Source of the DNA: an uncultured Bacteroides sp.
GTDB taxonomy: Bacteria; Bacteroidota; Bacteroidia; Bacteroidales; Bacteroidaceae
Length of the DNA stretch: 64,000 nt
Direction of reading: 5' to 3'
NCBI RefSeq assembly: GCF_902491285.1
Contig: NZ_CABUHK010000010.1
Span: 1 to 64,000 of the forward strand
The notes under the pieces were generated by a model. That model searched no databases. It worked only from the letters and a program-made list of their open reading frames with translations, and was not told the DNA's origin. Positions 28,053-36,464 of this stretch are shown piece by piece. The translations under genes and the position numbers were made by a program. The first letter of the stretch is position 1; the number at the start of each line of letters is the position of its first letter.

Positions 28053-31000
28053 TTATCCTTTGGCCTTCTTTATATACTCCGTAGGCAAGCATCCGAAATA
28101 TTTCTTGAAGCTTGTAGCAAAGTAAGACGGCGTATTGAATCCTACCATCGTACTGACTTCCGCTACCGTATAACGTCCGTCTTTCAGTAACTTGGCAGCT
28201 TCATTAAAGCGAATCTTGCGAATAAAATCAATAGTAGACTCACCGGTGATAGCCTTCAATTTCAGATGCAGGTTGGAACGGCTCATGTTCATTTCTCTGG
28301 CAAACTCGTCTGTAGAGAATTCGATGTTATCCATATTCTTTTCTACAATGGCAACGGCGCGTTTCAGCAAGGCTTCATCCATGGCATTGAACGTAATCTT
28401 CTCCGGTTCCACTTCCAAAGACTTGGAATAGCGTTCGATCATACGCCTGCGGGTACGCATCATGTTCTGTATCTTTGTAGTCAGTATGGCAAGAGAGAAT
28501 GGTTTGGGGATATAATCATCCGCGCCCATTTGCAGGCCTTCCATCTGGTCTTTTATTTCGCTTTTGGCTGACAGGATAATAACCGGGATATGGCAGGTGC
28601 GGATATTCTGTTTCACATTCTTACAAAATTTGATGCCATCCATTACGGGCATCATCACATCAGTAACAATGATATCGACTTCATTGTCTTTCAGTTTCTC
28701 CAGAGCTTCTTCACCGTTTCCGGCTTCCAGCGTATTGAATAGCTCGGAAAGTCCGCTGCTGAGATAATGACGGATTTCATTATTGTCTTCTACAATAAGA
28801 ATCGTTCCCCGCTTCTTGTCACCTGACTCTATGACTTCATTTTCAATCTTTTCCGTATCAATGAAATACATATCCTTGGAGTTGGTGGAATAGACTTGCT
28901 CTTCTTCGTTTTTGGTATCGTTGGAAGCTAGCTCGGATGGCTTGTAGATATTTATATCCTGCGGCAGATATACAGAGAATGTACTGCCTTTTCCCTCTTC
29001 ACTATCCAATTCGATGCGCCCATGATGCAACTCTACCAGACGTTGTACCAATGAAAGACCGATACCGCTTCCCACGTGCTCGCTTTCAATCTGATAGAAG
29101 CGTTCGAATATCTTCCCCTGTTTGTTGATAGGAATACCGATACCGGTATCACTGACCTGCAATACCAGATAGTTATTTTCCTCTTTCAGGGTAACAGTGA
29201 TACTTTGTCCGCTTTCCGTATATTTGAAAGCATTTGAAAGCAGGTTGTTGACTATCAGTTCCAGATAATTGGGATCGAACAACACTTCTTTGTCTTCCAA
29301 CTCGGAATGGAGAGTATAGGTTATCTTTTTATGACGTGCCAACTTATCATAGAACAGGAAATTATCATGTATCAATTGGTGGGCATTCTCTTTCTTTACC
29401 TTTAATTCGAATACTCCAAGTTCAGCGCGGCGATAATCCATCAACTGGTTGACAAGGTGTAGCAGGCGATTGGCATTCCGCTGGATATACTCCAGTTGGT
29501 TCCGTGTCCAACGGTCGCTTATTTTATTGATGATTTCCTGTAAAGGAGCTAAGATAAGAGTCAATGGGGTACGCAGTTCATGAGAAATATTGATGAAGAA
29601 ACGCATCTTCATCTGGTTGATTTCTTCCTGGTGCTCTTTGTCCCTGCGTTCTATTTCCAGTTCCGCTTCCATGCTTTTACGCATCCAGAAGAAACGGAAT
29701 ACGAAAGTGATGAAGCCGATGAAAGTGGCGAGGAAGAGAAGTATTGCCCACCACGTCTTATACCATACAGGGAGAACGATAATTTCGAGTACGGTGGGAG
29801 TCATATTCCATTTTCCGTCACTATTGGCAGCCTTTACCAGAAAATGATAAGTACCTTGCGGCAGGTTGGAGTAGGAGACAGAACGTTTGTCTGTCAGATA
29901 ATACCATTCTTTGTCATAACCTTCCAGCTTGTAGGCAAATGTATTATGCTGTCCTGAAATATAGTTGGATACGACAAACTCGATAGTAAAGGCGGTTTGC
30001 CAGGATTTCAATGTGATACTTTCCGTTTCATTGATATTCTTGGTCAGGATACCTGTTTCGTCATCCGGACGAACCGTTTTATTGAACAGTTGCAGTTTGG
30101 TTATGACTACCGGCGGAGTATAAGGGTTGTCCAGCAGTAATTCCGGACGGAAAGTTGTGATACCGTTGATACCGCCGAAATACATTTGCCCGTTGGAAGT
30201 GCGGCAGTACGAGGAAGTATTAAACTGGTTACTTTGCAAACCGTCTGATTCGGTAAAGTTGCGGAACTTTTCAGTCTCCGGGTTAAAGCAGGAAATTCCC
30301 CGGTTCGTACTTAACCAAAGGCGTCCGAAAGTATCTTCCAGAATACCGTAGACTACATTATTGGGCAAACCGTCGGCTGTGGTATACCGTTTGATTGACT
30401 TTTCTTTTTCATTGAAGCAATAGAAACCTTCGCGCGTGCCTATCCAAATGATACCATTATTGGCCTCATAAATACAGTTGGTAAACATTTTCGTAACGGA
30501 AGATGTCGGGAGAATAGGCGCCTTCTGTATATCCGACCCTTGTTGCTGAAAGACCGATACTCCCTCTTCGCCGCCAATCCAAAGACGCTTGCGCGAATCT
30601 CTGAACAGGATTGTTATCCGTTGGGAAGTGAATGGAGTACCATCTTTTTCCTTGTTTATCGTAGTAAAACTTCGTTTCTCCGGGTTGAAGCTGACCAGTG
30701 CACTTAGTGTCCCCAATAAAAGATTACCCTCTCCGTCGGGAAGAATGGCATATACATTTTCATTCACCAGTTGGCTGTTGCGTTGATTGAAACTTTCCAT
30801 CTGCCCACCGTTACGATGGAGTACGGTCAATCCTCCCGCATGCGTACCTATATATACCAGTGATTTCTGCTCGTCTACATATACCGCTTTGATATTATTG
30901 GAACCGATTCCTTTTTCCCGCTCGTCTTCTTGCAACGCATAATGTGTAAACTGTTGCGTACCGGGCGTGAACAGATTCAGTCCGCCATCGTTCGTGCCTA

Positions 31001-32114
31001 TCCATAAGTTCTTGTTCTTATCTTCTACGATACAACTTACGACATTGTCGCTCAACGAATTTTTATAAGGAATGCGTCGGATATTCTTAAAACGGTTTCG
31101 GATAGGATGGTAATAGTTCAATCCTCCGAAATACGTACCGAGCCACATCCCCCCTTGTGAGTCCATGTAGATGCTGCGTACGGAACGTTGCGACAGGCTG
31201 CCGTTTTCCACCGGGCTGCTGCTGTATGAAATGAACGAGTCGCTTGCCTCATGATAAATGTTTAAGTCATTAAATGTCCCTATCCATAAGCGGTTTTGCG
31301 AATCCAGTGCCAGTGAACGTATGTAATTGGAGCTAATGCTCTTGGGATTGGAAGAAGAGTGCTGATAGACCTTTACCTTTTGGGTTTTCGGATTGAGCAG
31401 AAGCAGGCCTGCTCCTTCGGTAGCCACCCAGATGCGGGTAGGTGATTGTTGTAAAATAGCTTGAATTTGCTTGCTGTCCTGTATGGGAATAACTTTCTCC
31501 AGTTTCTTTTCAGGAATGGAATAGCTATATAGCCCGTTTTCCATTGTGCCGATGTAGATAATATCGCCATATCTGTAGAGAGTGGAAGCTACAATCTTAT
31601 GCATGGCCGTACTGAAAGAATCATCCACAAATCTGGATTCTTTTATGTCGAACATAATCAGGCCTTCCTGTGTACTTATAAGTAACTGTTCCGGTGATAT
31701 TTCGGCAATGCCGTTGATTTGCAGGCGTTTCCCTTTCCTTTCATAGAAGAAATTGTTGAACTGGTCTTTTTCTTCGTTATACCATGACAGCCCGTCCCGC
31801 GTGCCTATCCAGACCCGTCCCCGGCTATCTGTCTTTACGATTCGTGCGATGTCATTGGCAATGCTGTTAGGGTCATCCTCATTATGCTGGTAAACCGTAA
31901 ATGCATATCCGTCATATTTGTTCACTCCGTCATAAGTCGCAAACCACATATTACCCCGTTTGTCCTGGTCAATGGCAAATACGGTACTTTGCGACAATCC
32001 TTCATTGATAGAAATATAGGAAAAATTGATTTGTTCCGGAATTTCGGAAAAGGCTGAATTCGTTCCTATGCATAAAAAGAACAGGCAGATTACTATATTT
32101 TTTAGATAGCTCAT
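28053..32114 (-). CDS. Hybrid two-component system regulator (HTCS) of the heparan locus
   Basis: A 1353-residue one-protein sensor-regulator in the inner membrane. After a signal peptide (1-24) come two Reg_prop beta-propellers (about 25-700, many 'WIGT..GL..Y' blades), a Y_Y_Y domain (about 705-785), one membrane helix (about 790-815), HisKA with FFINISHELRTPL (His845), HATPase (N box NNLLSNAFKYT, G boxes DTGIGI and GSGIGLSL), a receiver domain with Asp1152 in IIVTDVMMPVMDG, and a C-terminal AraC-type DNA-binding domain (about 1250-1353). All phosphorelay residues are present. By position it is the BT4663 counterpart, sensing a periplasmic heparan oligosaccharide and activating the units downstream. 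Confidence 0.95.
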   Translation of the reverse strand: MSYLKNIVICLFFLCIGTNSAFSEIPEQINFSYISINEGLSQSTVFAIDQDKRGNMWFATYDGVNKYDGYAFTVYQHNEDDPNSIANDIARIVKTDSRGRVWIGTRDGLSWYNEEKDQFNNFFYERKGKRLQINGIAEISPEQLLISTQEGLIMFDIKESRFVDDSFSTAMHKIVASTLYRYGDIIYIGTMENGLYSYSIPEKKLEKVIPIQDSKQIQAILQQSPTRIWVATEGAGLLLLNPKTQKVKVYQHSSSNPKSISSNYIRSLALDSQNRLWIGTFNDLNIYHEASDSFISYSSSPVENGSLSQRSVRSIYMDSQGGMWLGTYFGGLNYYHPIRNRFKNIRRIPYKNSLSDNVVSCIVEDKNKNLWIGTNDGGLNLFTPGTQQFTHYALQEDEREKGIGSNNIKAVYVDEQKSLVYIGTHAGGLTVLHRNGGQMESFNQRNSQLVNENVYAILPDGEGNLLLGTLSALVSFNPEKRSFTTINKEKDGTPFTSQRITILFRDSRKRLWIGGEEGVSVFQQQGSDIQKAPILPTSSVTKMFTNCIYEANNGIIWIGTREGFYCFNEKEKSIKRYTTADGLPNNVVYGILEDTFGRLWLSTNRGISCFNPETEKFRNFTESDGLQSNQFNTSSYCRTSNGQMYFGGINGITTFRPELLLDNPYTPPVVITKLQLFNKTVRPDDETGILTKNINETESITLKSWQTAFTIEFVVSNYISGQHNTFAYKLEGYDKEWYYLTDKRSVSYSNLPQGTYHFLVKAANSDGKWNMTPTVLEIIVLPVWYKTWWAILLFLATFIGFITFVFRFFWMRKSMEAELEIERRDKEHQEEINQMKMRFFINISHELRTPLTLILAPLQEIINKISDRWTRNQLEYIQRNANRLLHLVNQLMDYRRAELGVFELKVKKENAHQLIHDNFLFYDKLARHKKITYTLHSELEDKEVLFDPNYLELIVNNLLSNAFKYTESGQSITVTLKEENNYLVLQVSDTGIGIPINKQGKIFERFYQIESEHVGSGIGLSLVQRLVELHHGRIELDSEEGKGSTFSVYLPQDINIYKPSELASNDTKNEEEQVYSTNSKDMYFIDTEKIENEVIESGDKKRGTILIVEDNNEIRHYLSSGLSELFNTLEAGNGEEALEKLKDNEVDIIVTDVMMPVMDGIKFCKNVKQNIRTCHIPVIILSAKSEIKDQMEGLQMGADDYIPKPFSLAILTTKIQNMMRTRRRMIERYSKSLEVEPEKITFNAMDEALLKRAVAIVEKNMDNIEFSTDEFAREMNMSRSNLHLKLKAITGESTIDFIRKIRFNEAAKLLKDGRYTVAEVSTMVGFNTPSYFATSFKKYFGCLPTEYIKKAKG

Positions 32115-32142
32115 TATTAGGTCATAAGATTAATAATGGCAT

Positions 32143-32150
32143 CAAAGATA
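32143..32150 (-). promoter_or_regulatory. -7 promoter element of the heparan HTCS gene
   Basis: TATCTTTG on the minus strand, an exact TAnnTTTG match, 29 bases before the HTCS ATG. No clear TTTG at -33. Confidence 0.55.
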
Positions 32151-32264
32151 GTAAATTCTTTTATATGCTGTGTAAAATGACAGGGAATCTGTTCTATTTT
32201 TCCAGGGTTATGTTAAATATCTTGTAGGTATGTAATAAGTGGAGATGCTTACTGAAAAACGAAT

Positions 32265-32292
32265 AAGCCCGGTACATTGGCTGCCCGGGCTT
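32265..32292 (-). terminator. Terminator of the trpB2 gene
   Basis: GC-rich 8-base arms AAGCCCGG / CCGGGCTT with a 12-base loop, followed in the minus direction by a T-rich stretch (TTATTCGTTTTTC). It lies 33 bases after the trpB2 stop. Confidence 0.75.
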
Positions 32293-32324
32293 GGTTTATA
32301 TAGCTTGATTGTGAAATAAGTAGA

Positions 32325-33695
32325 TTATTTGGCTAAATCACCTATCGCATCCAGATTCTTCTGAATATCTTCATCTGTCAATGAATAGTTGACCAAATCG
32401 CCGGCCAAATATTTATCATAAGAAGCCATATCGATCAACCCATGACCGGACAGGTTGAACAGGATTACTTTTTCTTCTCCTGTCTCCTTGCATTTATTGG
32501 CTTCGCGAACGGCAGCCGCGATAGCGTGGCAGGATTCCGGAGCCGGAATAATACCTTCCATCTGTGCAAACAGGCAACCGGTTTCGAACGATTCCAACTG
32601 TTGGATATCCATCGCTTCCATCAGACCGTCTTTGAGTAATTGGGAAACGATGACACCTGCGCCGTGATAGCGAAGACCGCCGGCATGGATATGAGCCGGA
32701 GCGAAATTGTGTCCTAATGTAAACATCGGGAGCAGCGGAGTATATCCTGCCTCGTCGCCGAAGTCATATTGGAATTTACCGCGTGTCAGTTTCGGGCAAG
32801 AAGCGGGCTCGGCAGCAACAAAACGGGTTTTCTTTCCTTCCAGGATGTTATGACGCATGAAAGGGAAGGAGATACCGCCGAAGTTGGAACCGCCACCGAA
32901 ACAGCCGATGACCACATCCGGATATTCACCCGCCATTTCCATCTGCTTCTCAGCTTCCAGACCGATAATTGTCTGGTGAAGAGCTACGTGGCTAAGTACC
33001 GAACCTAGCGTGTATTTACAGTTAGGAGTCATTTGTGCCAGCTCGATAGCTTCCGAAATGGCTGTACCCAGTGAACCCTGGTAATTAGGATGCGCGGTTA
33101 GGATATCTTTACCTGCACGGGTGGACATGGACGGAGAAGGCGTGACCTGTGCTCCGAAAGTCTGCATGATGCTGCGGCGGTAAGGCTTCTGTTCATAGCT
33201 GATTTTTACCTGATAAACGGCTGCTTCCAAACCGAATACTTTAGCTGCGTAAGAAAGAGCGGCTCCCCATTGTCCGGCACCGGTTTCGGTGGTGATATTG
33301 GTAACGCCTTCCTGCTTGCAATAATAAGCCTGAGCCAGAGCAGAGTTCAGTTTGTGAGAACCGATAGGGCTTACACTTTCATTCTTGAAATAAATATGTG
33401 CCGGAGTACCGAGGGCTTTTTCCAATCCGTAGGCGCGTACCAACGGAGTGCTGCGGTAATACTTGTACATTTCGCGTACTTCTTCCGGTATTTCAATCCA
33501 TGCGTCAGTCTGATTCAGCTCCTGGCGGCATAGTTCTTCTGCAAAAATAGGATACAAGTCTTCAGCTTTCAGTGGTTGCTTGGTTCCCGGATGCAATGGT
33601 GGCATCGGTTTATTTACCATATCGGCTTGAATGTTGTACCAGTAGTGTGGAATTTCTTCTTCCGGTAGGATATACCGTTTTCTTTTGTCACTCAT
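32325..33695 (-). CDS. trpB: TrpB2-type tryptophan synthase beta chain
   Basis: A 456-residue PLP enzyme of the TrpB2 subfamily, which makes tryptophan from serine and indole and often works without a matched alpha subunit. The PLP Lys115 lies in SPIGSHKLNSAL and the phosphate loop is GCFGGGSNFGG. TrpB2 is longer than TrpB1 at the N-terminus, as seen here. It is a single gene with its own -7 element and terminator, unlinked to other trp genes in the window, and lies between the two glycan loci without an obvious functional tie. Confidence 0.93.
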   Translation of the reverse strand: MSDKRKRYILPEEEIPHYWYNIQADMVNKPMPPLHPGTKQPLKAEDLYPIFAEELCRQELNQTDAWIEIPEEVREMYKYYRSTPLVRAYGLEKALGTPAHIYFKNESVSPIGSHKLNSALAQAYYCKQEGVTNITTETGAGQWGAALSYAAKVFGLEAAVYQVKISYEQKPYRRSIMQTFGAQVTPSPSMSTRAGKDILTAHPNYQGSLGTAISEAIELAQMTPNCKYTLGSVLSHVALHQTIIGLEAEKQMEMAGEYPDVVIGCFGGGSNFGGISFPFMRHNILEGKKTRFVAAEPASCPKLTRGKFQYDFGDEAGYTPLLPMFTLGHNFAPAHIHAGGLRYHGAGVIVSQLLKDGLMEAMDIQQLESFETGCLFAQMEGIIPAPESCHAIAAAVREANKCKETGEEKVILFNLSGHGLIDMASYDKYLAGDLVNYSLTDEDIQKNLDAIGDLAK

Positions 33696-33723
33696 AATAT
33701 TGTGGTTTTTAATTTTCTGCTGC

Positions 33724-33731
33724 CAAATGTA
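33724..33731 (-). promoter_or_regulatory. -7 promoter element of trpB2
   Basis: TACATTTG (minus strand), 29 bases before the ATG, matches TAnnTTTG. Confidence 0.5.
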
Positions 33732-33795
33732 GACAAAATTTTTAATATTCGGGTAATTTTGTCAACAAAGAATCGGTTTCGATTGTTATTTTAGT

Positions 33796-33803
33796 TAAGT
33801 TTG
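33796..33803 (+). promoter_or_regulatory. -7 promoter element of trkH-trkA
   Basis: TAAGTTTG, 24 bases before the trkH ATG, matches TAnnTTTG; the -33 box is not clear. Confidence 0.5.
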
Positions 33804-33826
33804 CACGACGTTATAAAAAATATGAT

Positions 33827-35656
33827 ATGAAGATTTATCATAAATTCTTGTTATACCAAAACAAACTGCTAAAACCTTATATACGTATTATACTGGGCTT
33901 AGTAGAAGCATTAACCTACTTGGCGTCTCTTGCGCTGATTGTCGGGGTTATTTACGAACATGGTTTTCCGCTGTCGGTAGATGAAATAGCGAAAATACAA
34001 GTCCTTTACAAAGCTGTCTGGGTTATCTTCCTGATTGATGTTACCTTGCACATCTCTCTTGAATACCGAAGTACTAAAAAGCAATATCGAAGGTTGGCAT
34101 GGATATTGAGCGGATTGCTGTATCTCACTTTGATACCGGTCATATTCCACCGTCCGGAAGAGGAAGGAGCTATTTTGCAACTTTGGGAGTTCTTGCATGG
34201 AAAGTTTTATCATTTGGTATTACTGCTGATTTTCTCCTTATTGAATCTGTCCAACGGACTGGTACGCCTGTTGGGACGCCGCACCAATCCGTCTTTGATA
34301 CTGGCTGTCAGTTTTCTCGCTATTATTCTAATAGGTACAGGGTTGCTGATGTTGCCACGATGTACGGTGAACGGCATCACATGGGTTGATTCGTTGTTCA
34401 CGGCTACGAGTGCGGTATGTGTCACGGGGTTAGTTCCGGTGGATGTATCGACCACCTTTACTACCGGCGGTCTTGTCGTCATTATTTTACTGATTCAGAT
34501 AGGCGGACTGGGAGTGATGACCTTGACCAGTTTCTTTGCGATGTTCTTTATGGGAAACACTTCTCTTTACAATCAGTTGGTTGTACGTGATATGGTCAGT
34601 TCCAATTCATTAAGCTCGTTGCTGTCCACCTTATTATATATATTGGGGTTTACTTTAGTGATTGAAGGCATCGGCATGGTTTCTATCTGGTTCAGTATTC
34701 ACGGCACACTGGGAATGAGTTTGGAGGGTGAGCTGGCTTTTTCCGCTTTCCATTCTATTTCCGCTTTTTGTAATGCCGGATTCTCCACACTTTCCGGGAA
34801 TTTAGGAAATCCGATGGTGATGACTAATCATAATTGGTTGTTTATCTCAGTATCCTTGCTGATTATCCTGGGTGGTATCGGTTTCCCTATTCTGGTCAAT
34901 TTCAAAGATATTGTATTGTATCATTTGCGTCATTTCTGGAAGTTGGTACGTACCCGCAAACTGGAAAAGCACCGTATGCTTCATCTCTATAATCTGAATA
35001 CCAAGATTGTGCTGATTATGACTTTCCTGCTGTTGGTTATCGGCACGTTGGCGATTGCTGCTTTCGAATGGAACGCCTCGTTTGCAGGAATGCCCGTTGC
35101 GGACAAATGGACGCAGGCTTTCTTCAATGCGACTTGTCCGCGAACAGCCGGTTTCAGTAGTGTAGATCTGGCTTCTTTGAGTGTACAGACTTTGTTGGTC
35201 TATCTGGTGTTGATGTGGATTGGCGGTGGCGCCCAGTCTACTGCGGGTGGTGTCAAGGTAAATGCTTTTGCGGTAGTTGTCATGAATCTTGTAGCTGTGC
35301 TGCGTGGGACAGAACGTGTGGAAGTATTCGGCAGGGAACTCTCCCACGACTCTATCCGGCGTTCCAATGCTACGGTAGTCATGTCACTGGGAGTACTGTT
35401 TCTCTTTATCTTTATATTGAGCATCCTTGAACCTCAGGCATCGTTGATGGCATTGACCTTCGAGTGTGTGTCGGCGCTTAGTACGGTAGGTTCCAGCTTG
35501 AATCTGACTCCGAAGTTGTGTGACGCAAGTAAGTTATTGGTGGCATTATTGATGTTTATCGGGCGTGTGGGCTTGATTACGCTGATGCTTGGAATTGTGA
35601 AACAGAAAAAGAATACAAAATACCGTTATCCGAGTGATAACATAATCATAAACTAA
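33827..35656 (+). CDS. trkH: TrkH/KtrB-family potassium uptake membrane subunit
   Basis: A 609-residue membrane protein. The first 130 residues hold extra hydrophobic segments with charged linkers, followed by the TrkH fold with the four M1-P-M2 repeats; selectivity-loop segments are visible as FTATSAVCVTGL, FHSISAFCNAGFS, FNATCPRTAGFSS and FECVSALSTVGSS, each with the key Gly. It forms the K+ channel-like pore of the Trk/Ktr system. The trkA gene follows after 4 bases, so the two subunits are co-transcribed. Confidence 0.93.
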   Translation: MKIYHKFLLYQNKLLKPYIRIILGLVEALTYLASLALIVGVIYEHGFPLSVDEIAKIQVLYKAVWVIFLIDVTLHISLEYRSTKKQYRRLAWILSGLLYLTLIPVIFHRPEEEGAILQLWEFLHGKFYHLVLLLIFSLLNLSNGLVRLLGRRTNPSLILAVSFLAIILIGTGLLMLPRCTVNGITWVDSLFTATSAVCVTGLVPVDVSTTFTTGGLVVIILLIQIGGLGVMTLTSFFAMFFMGNTSLYNQLVVRDMVSSNSLSSLLSTLLYILGFTLVIEGIGMVSIWFSIHGTLGMSLEGELAFSAFHSISAFCNAGFSTLSGNLGNPMVMTNHNWLFISVSLLIILGGIGFPILVNFKDIVLYHLRHFWKLVRTRKLEKHRMLHLYNLNTKIVLIMTFLLLVIGTLAIAAFEWNASFAGMPVADKWTQAFFNATCPRTAGFSSVDLASLSVQTLLVYLVLMWIGGGAQSTAGGVKVNAFAVVVMNLVAVLRGTERVEVFGRELSHDSIRRSNATVVMSLGVLFLFIFILSILEPQASLMALTFECVSALSTVGSSLNLTPKLCDASKLLVALLMFIGRVGLITLMLGIVKQKKNTKYRYPSDNIIIN

Positions 35657-35660
35657 AGAT

Positions 35661-36347
35661 ATGAAGTATATTATTATCGGCTTAGGAAATTACGGCTATG
35701 TGTTGGCCGAAGAATTATCTGCGTTGGGACACGAGATTATTGGCGCGGATATTAGTGAGAGCCGTGTGGATAGCATCAAAGATAAGATTGCCACTGCATT
35801 TGTGATTGACGCAACGGATGAACAATCCTTGTCGGTACTTCCGCTGAATAGTGTGGATGTGGTGATTGTCGCGATTGGCGAGAATTTCGGTGCGTCTGTG
35901 CGGGTAGTAGCCTTGTTGAAACAGAAGAAGGTAGCCCGTATTTATGCTCGTGCGATTGATGGGGTGCATAAAGCCGTACTGGAAGCTTTTAGTCTGGAGA
36001 AGATATTGACGCCGGAGGAGGATGCTGCCCGCAGCCTGGTGCAGTTACTTGATTTCGGGACAAACATGGAAGCTTTTCGCATTGATTCGGAATATTATGT
36101 CGTGAAGTTCACCGTACCGCATAAGTTTGTGGGATACTTTGTCAATGAACTGAACTTATATGAGGAATTCCACCTGAAACTCATCGGACTGAAGCGGGCG
36201 GATAAAATAACCAATTGCCTGGGTGTTTCTCTGACAGAACTTCATGTGAAGAACGAACTGCCGGAAAATGAAAAAGTAGAAGAAGGGGATGAATTGGTTT
36301 GTTACGGTAAATACCGGGACTTTCAATCTTTCTGGAAGGCTATTTGA
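35661..36347 (+). CDS. trkA: TrkA-family potassium uptake regulatory subunit (RCK domains)
   Basis: A 228-residue cytoplasmic protein with an RCK_N Rossmann domain (IIIGLGNYGYVLAEELSALGH, the G-x-G-x-x-G nucleotide site; acid residue in GADISESRVD) and a TrkA_C domain from about residue 140. One RCK unit is the KtrA/TrkA-short form that assembles as a ring on the TrkH channel and gates it in response to ATP/ADP or NAD(H). Confidence 0.93.
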   Translation: MKYIIIGLGNYGYVLAEELSALGHEIIGADISESRVDSIKDKIATAFVIDATDEQSLSVLPLNSVDVVIVAIGENFGASVRVVALLKQKKVARIYARAIDGVHKAVLEAFSLEKILTPEEDAARSLVQLLDFGTNMEAFRIDSEYYVVKFTVPHKFVGYFVNELNLYEEFHLKLIGLKRADKITNCLGVSLTELHVKNELPENEKVEEGDELVCYGKYRDFQSFWKAI

Positions 36348-36384
36348 TGATTATTCATGTTGGCTTATAAAATATGATTAGAAG

Positions 36385-36433
36385 AGCCGGATAATCTGTT
36401 GTAATCTGAAAAGACTACAATGATTATCCGGCT
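36385..36433. terminator. Bidirectional terminator between trkA and the GH2 gene
   Basis: Perfect 12-base arms AGCCGGATAATC (36385-36396) and complement (36422-36433), with an inner pairing TTGTA/TACAA, followed by TTTCTTAT on the + strand. It separates the convergent trkA and GH2 genes. Confidence 0.8.
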
Positions 36434-36464
36434 TTCTTATAAAGTCTAATTGGGAACAGCGTAA

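Noticed and set aside
32115..32324. Small RNA or riboswitch in the gap between trpB2 and the heparan HTCS
   Set aside because: Only the HTCS -7 element and the trpB2 terminator are supported; no further structure is seen.
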